A stretch of DNA of 64,000 bases from Burkholderia sp. WSM2230 (GTDB lineage: Bacteria > Pseudomonadota > Gammaproteobacteria > Burkholderiales > Burkholderiaceae). Below, piece after piece: positions 34,258-42,667 of the stretch; positions within the stretch are counted from its first letter, which is position 1; each line of letters opens with the position of its first letter. The notes beneath the pieces are model-generated. The model was not told the DNA's origin. It worked only from the letters and a program-made list of their open reading frames with translations, and did no database searches. Location of the stretch: positions 1 to 64,000 of the forward strand of contig NZ_AXAJ01000020.1 in the NCBI RefSeq assembly GCF_000472445.1. The letters run 5' to 3'. Position numbers and translations under genes: made by a program.

Positions 34258-36453
34258 ATGGCATACGAAGACACGCTCTCATTGAAAGAACGCGGCACCG
34301 CTCATACGCCGGACGACCGTGCTCAGGTCGCCAACAAGGACGTCGTGCGGCACATTCTCGACCACGCCAAAGCGGAAGGCCGCAACTCGCTGACCGCGCC
34401 TGAAGGCAAGCTGGTGTGCGACGTCTACGGCATTTCGGTGCCGAAAGAAGCGCTTGCCACGACCGCGGCCGAAGCAGCGCAATTCGCCACGGAGATCGGC
34501 TTTCCGGTGGTCCTGAAGATCGTTTCGCCGGAAATCCTTCACAAGACCGAAGCGGGCGGCGTGCTCGTGGGCGTGAAGAACGCTGCGGACGTGGTGGAAG
34601 GATTCACCACCATCATGGAGAACGCGAAGCGCTACAACGCGCAGGCAAACCTGCTCGGCGTGCAGGTGCAACAAATGATCGGCGGCGGCCAGGAAGTGAT
34701 TGTCGGCGCGGTGACGGATCCGTCGTTCGGCAAGCTGGTGGCGTTCGGTCTTGGCGGCGTGCTCGTCGAAGTACTGAAGGACATCACTTTCCGTCTTGCC
34801 CCGGCCACGCGCGACGATGCCCGCTCGATGCTCGACGGCATCGCCGCTGCCGACATGCTTAAGGGCGTGCGCGGCGGCGAACCGGTCGACCGCGAGGCGC
34901 TTGCCGGTTTGATCGAAAACGTGTCGCGGCTCGTTTCCGACTTTCCGGAAATCTCAGAGCTGGACCTGAACCCGGTGTTTGCCAGCAAGCGCGGCGCGAT
35001 TGCCGCTGACGTGCGCATCGTGCTCGATTTCTCCCCGCCGGTGGAGCGTTATCGTCCAAGCCAGGAAGACATCGTGCGGCAAATGAACCGCATCATGAAG
35101 CCCGATCGCGTTGCGGTAATCGGTGCATCGGCGGAAGAGGGCAAGATCGGCAACTCGGTGATGAAGAACCTGATCAACGGCGGCTACCAGGGCGAGATCT
35201 ATCCGATCCACCCGAAAGCCGACGAGATCATGGGCCACAAAGCCTATAAGAGCGTGCTGGATGTGCCGGGCGATATCGACGTCGCCGTGTTTGCGATTCC
35301 CGCGAAGTTCGTTGCCGGCGCATTGACCGAAGTGGGCAAGAAGCACATTCCGGGTGCTGTGCTGATTCCTTCTGGCTTCGCCGAAACCGGCAACGTTGAA
35401 GGCCAGCAGGAAATCGTGGCGATTGCGCGCGAATACGATATCCGCCTGATGGGCCCGAATATCTACGGCTTCTACTACACGCCGAAGAACCTTTGCGCGA
35501 CGTTTTGCACACCGTACGATGTGCAGGGCAAGGCGGCGCTGTCGTCGCAATCCGGCGGTATCGGCATGGCGATCATCGGCTTCTCGCGTTCGGCGAAGAT
35601 GGGCGTGTCGGCTATCGTCGGCCTCGGCAACAAATCCGACATCGACGAAGACGATCTGCTGACCTTCTTCGAGCAGGACGACAACACGGACATCATCGCG
35701 CAGCATTGCGAAGACCTGAAGGATGGCCGCGCATTTGCGGAAGCGGCAGCGCGCGTGTCGAAGAAGAAGCCCGTGGTGGTGCTGAAGGCCGGCCGCACGA
35801 GTCTCGGTGCGCGTGCGGCGAGTTCGCACACGGGCGCGCTCGCCGGCAACGATCGCATCTATGAAGACGTGTTCAAGCAATGCGGCGTGATTCGCGCCCG
35901 CTCGCTGCGCGATCTGCTCGAATTCGCGCGCGGCATTCCCAAGCTGCCGACGCCGAAGGGCGAGAACGTGGTGATCATCACCGGCGCAGGCGGCTCCGGC
36001 GTGCTGCTGTCCGATGCTTGCGTGGACAACCGTCTGTCGCTGATGACGATGCCCGCTGATCTCGACGCCGCATTCCGCAAGTTCATTCCTCCGTTCGGCG
36101 CGGCGGGCAATCCCGTCGACATTACCGGTGGCGAGCCGCCCTCGACGTATCAGAACACGATCCGTCTCGGCCTCGAGGACCCGCGCATTCACGCGATCAT
36201 TCTTGGCTACTGGCACACCATCATCACGCCGCCGATGGTATTCGCGCGTCTCGTCGTCGAGGTGAAGGAGGAGATGAAAGCGCGTGGCATCGAGAAGCCG
36301 ATTGTCGCGTCGCTCGCGGGCGACGTGCAGGTGGAAGAAGCCGCCGAATACCTGTACGCGCACGGTGTGCCTGCGTACGCGTATTCGACGGAGATTCCGG
36401 TCGCGGTGCTCGGTGCGAAGTATCAGTGGGCACGCGGCGCCGGCCTGATCTGA
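34258..36453 (+). CDS. One-chain ADP-forming acyl-CoA synthetase (ACD superfamily)
   Basis: A 731-residue protein (MAYEDTLSLKERGTAHTPDD). An ATP-grasp (beta-like) domain comes first (residues ~25-265; KIVSPEILHKTEAGGV). A CoA-binding (DRVAVIGASAEEGKIGN, ~280-410) and a ligase-type alpha region follow (~410-731). The phosphohistidine is His524 in SSHTGALAG. The order beta-alpha is a circular permutation of classical acetyl-CoA synthetase (ADP-forming). It makes or splits an acyl-CoA with ATP/ADP. In this operon it could recharge the acid substrate or recover ATP from the acyl-CoA product. ATG 34258 has GGAG and AGGA before it. Confidence 0.88.
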   Translation: MAYEDTLSLKERGTAHTPDDRAQVANKDVVRHILDHAKAEGRNSLTAPEGKLVCDVYGISVPKEALATTAAEAAQFATEIGFPVVLKIVSPEILHKTEAGGVLVGVKNAADVVEGFTTIMENAKRYNAQANLLGVQVQQMIGGGQEVIVGAVTDPSFGKLVAFGLGGVLVEVLKDITFRLAPATRDDARSMLDGIAAADMLKGVRGGEPVDREALAGLIENVSRLVSDFPEISELDLNPVFASKRGAIAADVRIVLDFSPPVERYRPSQEDIVRQMNRIMKPDRVAVIGASAEEGKIGNSVMKNLINGGYQGEIYPIHPKADEIMGHKAYKSVLDVPGDIDVAVFAIPAKFVAGALTEVGKKHIPGAVLIPSGFAETGNVEGQQEIVAIAREYDIRLMGPNIYGFYYTPKNLCATFCTPYDVQGKAALSSQSGGIGMAIIGFSRSAKMGVSAIVGLGNKSDIDEDDLLTFFEQDDNTDIIAQHCEDLKDGRAFAEAAARVSKKKPVVVLKAGRTSLGARAASSHTGALAGNDRIYEDVFKQCGVIRARSLRDLLEFARGIPKLPTPKGENVVIITGAGGSGVLLSDACVDNRLSLMTMPADLDAAFRKFIPPFGAAGNPVDITGGEPPSTYQNTIRLGLEDPRIHAIILGYWHTIITPPMVFARLVVEVKEEMKARGIEKPIVASLAGDVQVEEAAEYLYAHGVPAYAYSTEIPVAVLGAKYQWARGAGLI

Positions 36454-36572
36454 CGCATCAAACGGAAGGCGGCACGGTTTTCTTCGCGAGTATGGATCGC
36501 ATCGCCGATCGTGTTGCACCGGCGATTGCGAGCCGCGAAGAAGATCGTGCCGAAGCGCTCGAGGAGCGGCGT

Positions 36573-37376
36573 ATGGATACGTGGATGCGTTTCATGTCCA
36601 ACGACGGCGGTGTGGTATTCGGCCGCGTCGAAGGTGCTGATCTGCACGAGTACGAAAGCCTGGACCAGCCGGTGCCGACCGGCGCCGTGTTGTCGACGCG
36701 TGCGCTAACGCCGCTCGCACCTTGCGCGCCTGGCAAGATCGTTGCGCTCTGGAACAACTTTCACGCGCTCGCCGCGAAGCTCGACAAGCCGGTGCCCACG
36801 CATCCGCTCTTTCTGCTGAAACCAGCGGGCTCGGTGATCGGCTCGGGCGAACCGATCCGGCGCCCCGCGAGCTACGGAGGCAAGATCGTCTATGAGGGTG
36901 AGCTCGGCATCGTCATCGGCCGGCGCTGCCGCGATGCAAGTGTCGAAGAAGCTGCCGACGCGATCTTCGGTTACACGCTTGTGAACGACGTGACCGCTGC
37001 CGATCTGCTCAACCAGAATCCGCACTTTCCGCAATGGTGCCGCGCAAAGGGCTTCGATACGTTTTGTTGCATCGGACCGGCGATCGTTTCCGGATTTGAT
37101 TGGCGAAGCGCGCATCTCATGACAATGCTTGACGGCGTCGAGCGGCAAAACTATCCGCTCTCCGACATGGTGTTTTCGCCGGCCGAGCAGGTGAGCCTCA
37201 TTTCGCAGGACCTGACGCTGGAACCCGGCGATGTGATTGCATGTGGCACGTCGGTGGGTGTCGGGTCGATCAGGGATGGCGCGACGGTGTCGGTTTCCAT
37301 CGACGGAATCGGCACGCTTAGCAATACGTTGAATGCCGCGCTAGTGGTTGCAGCCGAAACGCCGGGACCCGTTTGA
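36573..37376 (+). CDS. Fumarylacetoacetate hydrolase-fold enzyme
   Basis: A 267-residue FAH-family protein (MDTWMRFMSNDGGVVFGRVE). The metal-binding acids are in YEGELGIVIG (two Glu) and VNDVTAADLL (Asp), with the late GDVIACGTSVGVGSI segment also typical. Family members hydrolyse or decarboxylate 2-oxo acids such as acylpyruvates and oxaloacetate. GAGGAG at 36561-36566 sets the ATG at 36573; an ATG at 36492 has no ribosome-binding site. It is the fourth gene of the CoA operon and probably removes a 2-oxo-acid side product or intermediate. Confidence 0.85.
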   Translation: MDTWMRFMSNDGGVVFGRVEGADLHEYESLDQPVPTGAVLSTRALTPLAPCAPGKIVALWNNFHALAAKLDKPVPTHPLFLLKPAGSVIGSGEPIRRPASYGGKIVYEGELGIVIGRRCRDASVEEAADAIFGYTLVNDVTAADLLNQNPHFPQWCRAKGFDTFCCIGPAIVSGFDWRSAHLMTMLDGVERQNYPLSDMVFSPAEQVSLISQDLTLEPGDVIACGTSVGVGSIRDGATVSVSIDGIGTLSNTLNAALVVAAETPGPV

Positions 37377-37436
37377 ACGATGGCCGGCCCGCGAGCCACA
37401 AGCTCGCGCGGGCGCCACAACACGGAAGGAGTACGC

Positions 37437-38345
37437 GTGCCGCAAGCGTCTGAGGGTAGCGTCTGGTTGGGTTTGTTCGTCGCGCTGACGGTGGCATGTG
37501 CTGCGTTGCTGGCCTGTGCGCTGGGTTCCGTGTTCGCGGCGCTCGCGCAACTGCCTGTATGGCCGCGAGCGAGTGCAGCGCCACAGACGCGAGCTTACTG
37601 GCACGCCGCCGCGCCGGCGGCCGGGTTTGCCGGTGTGTTCGCGGCCGGCCTTGGGGCCAGCGACGGCCTCGTGTTCGCGACGGTAGCCGGGGCCGCAGCC
37701 GGTGCATGGCTCGTGAGACGGCGCAATCTCACGCGACGACCCGCGCTCGTTGCATTGCTCGCGAGCGGCATGGGCTTATCTATCGTGTCCGTTGGCGTCG
37801 CGCGCTATCTGTGGCCGGGCAATCAGCCGAATCTCGCGATCCTCGAGCGAATAGAACTCTATGCGGCGGTCTTTGTCGGCGCGTTGATCTTCGCTACATC
37901 GGCGGTCGCCTTCTGCAAACTGCGCGGCGTGTTGCCGCTTCGCGTAACGGCACGCCCCGGGCACGACGCGGTCAATGTGCTCGCGCTGCTCTTGTGCGCA
38001 TGGCTCGGCTATGGCTTCGCCACGGAAGCGGCGCAGCCGTTCGGGCTCGCCGCGTTACTCGCGATGAGCGCCCTGGCTTCGTCGATAGGGGTACATGTGA
38101 CGCTGAGCCGCGCTTACTCGAAGGCGCATATGAAACGACATGCGCATGCGCACGGCACGCGCGGCCGCATGGCGATGAAGTGGGGTGACGACGCGCCAGA
38201 GAGCGCCGCCGTGCGCGGCATGGTGCGCGCGGCAGCATACCGTCACGGCCCGCGCTGGCATAACAACGAAATCAGGCAACGGAGCATTCACCCATGCGCG
38301 GCGCGCCGCCTTTCCAAACGACTAGCGGTGAGCCGACAATCATGA
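37437..38345 (+). CDS. PntB-like membrane protein lacking the NADP domain
   Basis: A 302-residue protein with six or seven hydrophobic segments. The stretch ALVALLASGMGLSIVSVGVA then ELYAAVFVGALIFATSAVAF and KLRGVLPLR parallels the transmembrane domain of transhydrogenase subunit PntB (in E. coli ELVAILHSFVGLAAVLVGF and AFGKLCG). PntB is about 460 residues; here the C-terminal NADP-binding domain is absent and replaced by a basic tail. Proton-translocating transhydrogenation is therefore unlikely. A GTG start (37437) with GGAAGGAG before it is preferred to the ATG at 37380. The similarity is by eye. Confidence 0.6.
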   Translation: MPQASEGSVWLGLFVALTVACAALLACALGSVFAALAQLPVWPRASAAPQTRAYWHAAAPAAGFAGVFAAGLGASDGLVFATVAGAAAGAWLVRRRNLTRRPALVALLASGMGLSIVSVGVARYLWPGNQPNLAILERIELYAAVFVGALIFATSAVAFCKLRGVLPLRVTARPGHDAVNVLALLLCAWLGYGFATEAAQPFGLAALLAMSALASSIGVHVTLSRAYSKAHMKRHAHAHGTRGRMAMKWGDDAPESAAVRGMVRAAAYRHGPRWHNNEIRQRSIHPCAARRLSKRLAVSRQS

Positions 38346-38458
38346 AGCCAGATCCGACGATCACTGCGGGCAGCACGCTGGCCTATCGCCCTGCATGGAC
38401 AGAAGCGGCCGCGGCCGCTCGCAGCACGACAGGCGGGAACGCCTTCCCGCCGATCCGC

Positions 38459-38764
38459 TTACTCGCCCAACGCGGCGAATTCGCTGAAATACTGCGCTTT
38501 CTTCTGCAGGATCAATTGCGCGAGGAAGTCGGGGTCATAGGCGCGATGAAGATGTGCATGGAACCGCTCGATGTAAGCGGTAATGCGCGCAGCCTCGCTG
38601 TTGAACTCGCTGAGGACGTCGAGCGTCGCGTGGTCCCAGCGAAAGCGAAGGCCGAGGTCGCTGAACGCCGCGTTATAGGCGCTCAGATGCGGGTCGTTTG
38701 GATGGTCGGCGGAAGCACGTGTAGTGCGTGCGCTGGCATGAGTCGCAACCGAAGCGTGGTTCAT
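38459..38764 (-). CDS. Small hypothetical protein downstream of the LysR gene
   Basis: A 101-residue soluble helical protein (MNHASVATHASARTTRASAD at the start; LLQ-free C-terminus rich in Ala and aromatic residues, ending FAALGE). A perfect AGGAGG lies before the ATG. It has no family I recognise. It is 96 bp downstream of the LysR gene on the same strand, with its own AT-rich upstream region that holds a copy of a 13-bp motif (38831-38843). Confidence 0.65.
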   Translation of the reverse strand: MNHASVATHASARTTRASADHPNDPHLSAYNAAFSDLGLRFRWDHATLDVLSEFNSEAARITAYIERFHAHLHRAYDPDFLAQLILQKKAQYFSEFAALGE

Positions 38765-38830
38765 GATCGGCCTCCTGGGCTGACAAGTGATGGAACTCGC
38801 TTGCAGCATAGAAGTACTGAACAATTTGCA

Positions 38831-38843
38831 ATAGTTAAACTTT
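38831..38843. promoter_or_regulatory. 13-bp motif copy 1
   Basis: ATAGTTAAACTTT differs by one base from the copy at 45282-45294 and by two from the reverse complement at 39846-39858. It sits 67 bp upstream of the hypothetical gene at 38764. Confidence 0.4.
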
Positions 38844-38860
38844 TATTGGATTTCCATAGC

Positions 38861-39802
38861 CTATTGCTTATAGACGCTCAATTCCTTCACACGTGTGATG
38901 TTCTCGATGAGGCTCGCACCTTCTTCCATCAGAAAACGCTTGAAGGCGACGGCAACCGGCGGCAGGCGCTTGTTCTTGCGATGAACGACGTACCAGTTCA
39001 GCATGACCGGAAAGCTCTCGACGTCGAGCACAACGAGGTGGCCGAGTTGCAGCTCGAGGCTGATCGTATGTGCAGACAAAAAGGCGATGCCCATGCCTGC
39101 GATCACCGCCTGCTTGATTGTCTCCGTGCTTTTGATCTCCATCGCAATCTTCAGATTGGAGAGTCGGCCGGCAAAGCCTTCTTCCATCGAATTCCACGTG
39201 TCCGAGCCGCGCTCGCGCACGATGAAGGCCTCGTTCGCCAACTGGCTGAAGCGGATGTTGCGCTTGTTCGCGAGCGGATGCGTGGGCGCGGCCACGATCA
39301 CGTATGGGTGCGGCGCGAACGGTTCGTTGGTCGCGTCCATTTCATGCGGCGGACGCACCATTACCGCCAGGTCCGTCTGGTTGGTCGCAAGCTGATGGAG
39401 CAGCTCCTCGCGATTGTGCACCGCGAGGTTCAGCACGACGCCCGCATAGCGCCGCGTGAATTCGGCAAGCAGCCGCGGAAAGAAGTAGTCGCCGGCGCTG
39501 ATCACCGCGACATTCAGCTTGCCGCCGGAGACGCCCTTCAACTGGCTCATCGCTTCGTCGACTTCGTGAAACTGCTGAATGATTGCGCGGCTGTAGTGCA
39601 GCATTTCAGTGCCGGCCGGCGTGAGGTAGATCTTCTTGCCGAGCTGTTCGAAGAGCGGCAGACCGGCGTGCTCCTCGAGTTGACGCACCTGGGTGGAGAC
39701 CGCGGGCTGCGTGAGATGCAGCTCTTCCGCGGCGCGCGAAAAGCTCAGGTGGCGCGCCACGGTTTCGAACACCTTCAATTGACGCAGCGTGGCATTGCGC
39801 AT
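38861..39802 (-). CDS. LysR-family regulator (CbbR-like)
   Basis: A 313-residue LysR protein. The start (MRNATLRQLKVFETVARHLS) and the helix-turn-helix SFSRAAEELHLTQPAVSTQV are almost those of CbbR, and the effector domain follows (residues ~90-300). CbbR proteins sense metabolites linked to carbon fixation or C2 metabolism; this one is not near cbb genes. It is divergent from an OxlT-type gene, so it probably controls oxalate transport. ATG 39802 follows a GTG by two codons. A 13-bp repeated motif lies 44 bp upstream of the start. Confidence 0.92.
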   Translation of the reverse strand: MRNATLRQLKVFETVARHLSFSRAAEELHLTQPAVSTQVRQLEEHAGLPLFEQLGKKIYLTPAGTEMLHYSRAIIQQFHEVDEAMSQLKGVSGGKLNVAVISAGDYFFPRLLAEFTRRYAGVVLNLAVHNREELLHQLATNQTDLAVMVRPPHEMDATNEPFAPHPYVIVAAPTHPLANKRNIRFSQLANEAFIVRERGSDTWNSMEEGFAGRLSNLKIAMEIKSTETIKQAVIAGMGIAFLSAHTISLELQLGHLVVLDVESFPVMLNWYVVHRKNKRLPPVAVAFKRFLMEEGASLIENITRVKELSVYKQ

Positions 39803-40173
39803 CGTCACGACCGATGTATAAGCAAATATGAATCAACATAATAACAAACTTTAATTATTAGTAATTCAGCAATGACCCTAGCATGAGTTGTAAACATAAG
39901 AAGCTGCCGGCACCACACTCGGGTTAACGCCTGGATTTCAGGCGTGGCGGGACGAAGGGCAGGATGGCGGAAAAGAAGAAGAAAAGCCGCATTAGTCGGA
40001 ATTAAGAACTTCGAAAAAGGCGACGGATAAAGCGCTCTTTAAAGGAAGTGCTTTAAAGACTCAAATATAAAGATTCCCCGATCGCAAGGCTTTGCGGGTC
40101 ATAACGATAAGGCGGGACACATACAGCACGGCGCTTTGGCCGGCTGCACTAAATAATTGCGGAGACAAGGCAC
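39803..40173. other. Divergent lysR-oxlT promoter region
   Basis: A 371-bp gap. AT-rich at the lysR side (39820-39870), with one copy of the 13-bp motif at 39846-39858. A 7-bp hairpin ACGCCTG/CAGGCGT is at 39927-39945, and two perfect CTTTAAAG palindromes (40037-40044 and 40051-40058) lie 14 bp apart before the oxlT-type gene. No gene is seen. Confidence 0.55.
39846..39858. promoter_or_regulatory. 13-bp motif copy 2 upstream of lysR
   Basis: AAACTTTAATTAT is the reverse complement of ATAATTAAAGTTT and matches the panE-proximal copy (45282-45294) in 12 of 13 positions. It lies 44 bp upstream of the LysR start, a normal autoregulatory position. Confidence 0.4.
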
Positions 40174-41520
40174 ATGGACGATATCACTCAACAGACCACG
40201 GCCCGCGTATTCTGGGCGAACCGTTGGTGGCAGCTCGTCATCGGCATGGTGTGCATGGCGTTGGTGGCGAATCTGCAGTACGCATGGACGCTGTTCGTCG
40301 CACCGATGGACGCGCGGCATCACTGGGGCCAAGCCTCGATTCAACTGGCGTTTGCCATCTTCATCCTCACTGAAACCTGGCTCGTGCCGCTGGAGGGCTG
40401 GCTCGTCGACAAGTTCGGTCCACGGCCCGTGGTGGCGGGCGGCGCGATATGCGCGGGTGTCGCGTGGGTGATGAATTCATACGCGACCACCTTGCCCATG
40501 CTTTACGTTTCCTCGGTGATTGCGGGCATGGGCGCGGGCGGCGTGTACGGCACATGCGTCGGCAATGCGCTGAAATGGTTTCCGGACCGTCGCGGCCTCG
40601 CCGCTGGCCTTACGGCTGCTGGTTTCGGCGCGGGTGCAGCGGTCACGGTGATTCCTATCGCGAACATGATCACGCGTTCGGGCTACGAGCACACGTTCTT
40701 CTTTTTCGGCATCCTGCAAGGCGTCGCGATTCTGCTGCTTGCAATGCTGCTGGTAAAACCGGTTCTGCGTCAGCACACGCCGGCGAAGAAGAAGTTCTCC
40801 GTGTCCAAGGTCGACCTCTCGCCCGGGCAGATGATCAGGACACCGGTGTTCTGGGTGATCTATGTGTCGTTCGTCGCAGTCGCAGCCGGCGGCCTGATGG
40901 CTACCGCGCAGATCGGCCCGATCGCCAAAGACTGGGGCCTCGCACGCATTCCGATGACGATCTTCGGTGTAACGCTGCCGCTGCTCACGGCCACGCTTTC
41001 CATCGACAACATCTGCAACGGCTTTACGCGCCCGCTGTGCGGTTTCATCTCCGATAAGATCGGCCGTGAAAACACCATGTTCCTGATTTTTATCGGCGAA
41101 GGATTGTCGTTGCTGGGCATGATGGAATACGGCACGAACCCGTATGCGTTCATGACGTTCGCCGCGTTGATCTTCCTCTTCTGGGGCGAGATCTTCTCGA
41201 TCTTCCCGGCGATCTGCGCGGACACCTTCGGCAGCAAGTATGCGGCCGCGAATGCGGGCACGCTGTATACGGCGAAGGGCACGGCCTCGCTGCTGGTGCC
41301 GATTGCATCGGTGCTGTCGGCAACCGGCGGATGGAGTCTCGTGTTCACGGTGTCCGCCGTGATCACGATTGCGGCCGGCGTGTCCGCGAAGTTCATCCTC
41401 GCGCCGATGCGCTCGCGCTGGATCCACTCGCAGGACGAGCCGCAGCCCGGCGTGCTCGCTGTCGCTGCTAACGGCAAGGCCTCGCGCCTGAGCCACTGGC
41501 CCGAGCAAACCGGCGAATAG
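40174..41520 (+). CDS. oxlT: OxlT-type oxalate:formate antiporter
   Basis: A 448-residue, 12-helix OFA-family transporter (ANRWWQLVIGMVCMALVANL near the start; KWFPDRRGLAAGLTAAGFG). Both residues that bind oxalate in Oxalobacter OxlT are kept: Arg286 in NGFTRPLCGFISDKIGR and Lys368 in YTAKGTAS. It would exchange oxalate for formate across the inner membrane. This gives the best evidence that the neighbouring frc operon acts on oxalate. It is divergent from a CbbR-like LysR. AAGG precedes the ATG. Confidence 0.88.
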   Translation: MDDITQQTTARVFWANRWWQLVIGMVCMALVANLQYAWTLFVAPMDARHHWGQASIQLAFAIFILTETWLVPLEGWLVDKFGPRPVVAGGAICAGVAWVMNSYATTLPMLYVSSVIAGMGAGGVYGTCVGNALKWFPDRRGLAAGLTAAGFGAGAAVTVIPIANMITRSGYEHTFFFFGILQGVAILLLAMLLVKPVLRQHTPAKKKFSVSKVDLSPGQMIRTPVFWVIYVSFVAVAAGGLMATAQIGPIAKDWGLARIPMTIFGVTLPLLTATLSIDNICNGFTRPLCGFISDKIGRENTMFLIFIGEGLSLLGMMEYGTNPYAFMTFAALIFLFWGEIFSIFPAICADTFGSKYAAANAGTLYTAKGTASLLVPIASVLSATGGWSLVFTVSAVITIAAGVSAKFILAPMRSRWIHSQDEPQPGVLAVAANGKASRLSHWPEQTGE

Positions 41521-41554
41521 GCCGGCGAGCCGCTCGCACCCCGGCCGTGACGTC

Positions 41555-42583
41555 ATGAATGTTTCGCTGCAGCAACTCAGGGTGTTTGTCGCCGTCGCGC
41601 GTGAACGGAGCTTCACGCGCGCGGCACGCGACCTGGATCTGACGCAGTCCGCGGTGAGCCGTTGCGTGCGCGAGCTCGAAGATGCGGTGGAACTGAAACT
41701 GTTCGACCGCACGACGCGCCAGGTCGAACTGACGCATGCCGGCGCGAGCCTCGAAAGAAGAATTGGCCGCCTGCTCGATGAAATCGATCTGACCTTGCGC
41801 GAAGAGCGGGCCGCGTATGAAGGGCACCGCGGCGTGGTGGTGCTGGCGAGCAATCCCGTGCTGTCGTCCAGTTGGGTCGCGCAGGGGCTCGCGCGTTGCG
41901 CCTCTGCTTTTCCGGAACTGCTCGTTACCGTGCAAGACCAGGCGCAAAGCAGTGTGCTTGCGAGCGTCGAGCACGGCGAGGTGGATTTCGGCGTGGTCTC
42001 GCTGGCCGAGCCTCTCGCCAACGATCAGTTGCATGCGCAACTGGTGTTCAGCACACCGCTGCATGCGGTCATGCCGCCGACGCATCCTCTTGCCCGTCAC
42101 GCGAGCGTCGCGTGGGACGCATTGCAGGACTGGTCGCTTGTCACCCTGAACGCAGACGCCGGTGTGCGCGCGGCGCTTGCGCGCGCCTTCAGTGTGAATG
42201 GTTTGAAGCGGCGCCCGGTGCAGGAATTCGGGCACGTCGCGGCCGTGCTGCGCATGGTCGAACTCGGGCTCGGTGTCGGCGTGCTGCCTGTCGACGCCCA
42301 TTGGCCCACTGTCGGCGAATCCCTCGTGAGCCGGCCTCTTGGGCCCGAAGTGACCTTGACCACGCTGCTCGTGCATCGCCGCAACCGCTCGCTCAGGCCG
42401 AATGCCGCGGCCGCATGGGCGCAGTTCGCGGAGCATGCTGGTGCGTCTTCGGGTAGCGCGAGTGCGGACGTCAGCCTAGCCGCAAGCCCGAAGCCGGCTG
42501 CGGACGCTGTCCCGAGCACAGCTTCCCCCGAATCCTCGCGGCTGGTCGCTGCGCGCAGCGGCGCGGAGCTTCACGAGCCGTAG
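41555..42583 (+). CDS. LysR-family transcriptional regulator
   Basis: A 342-residue LysR protein (MNVSLQQLRVFVAVARERSF). The helix-turn-helix FTRAARDLDLTQSAVSRCVR is at residues 20-39; the effector domain spans about 90-295. The last ~45 residues are an Ala/Ser/Pro-rich tail with no family match. It starts 34 bp after the oxlT stop and 84 bp before the aldehyde dehydrogenase gene, on the same strand, so it may be co-transcribed. Its effector is unknown. Confidence 0.88.
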   Translation: MNVSLQQLRVFVAVARERSFTRAARDLDLTQSAVSRCVRELEDAVELKLFDRTTRQVELTHAGASLERRIGRLLDEIDLTLREERAAYEGHRGVVVLASNPVLSSSWVAQGLARCASAFPELLVTVQDQAQSSVLASVEHGEVDFGVVSLAEPLANDQLHAQLVFSTPLHAVMPPTHPLARHASVAWDALQDWSLVTLNADAGVRAALARAFSVNGLKRRPVQEFGHVAAVLRMVELGLGVGVLPVDAHWPTVGESLVSRPLGPEVTLTTLLVHRRNRSLRPNAAAAWAQFAEHAGASSGSASADVSLAASPKPAADAVPSTASPESSRLVAARSGAELHEP

Positions 42584-42667
42584 CGGCGCGCAGCGCTTGC
42601 CCGCATCGGTCTTCCCCAGACCGACCTGCTGCTATCAGCCCACGCAACATCCAATGCAAGGAGATTC

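Noticed and set aside
38404..38419. 16-bp palindrome AGCGGCCGCGGCCGCT as an operator
   Set aside because: It is made of repeated GGCC/GCGC words that are common by chance in such GC-rich DNA.
40121..40160. Sigma-54 promoter upstream of oxlT
   Set aside because: A TGGC...GC arrangement occurs, but the GG-to-GC spacing is 8 instead of 10 bp.
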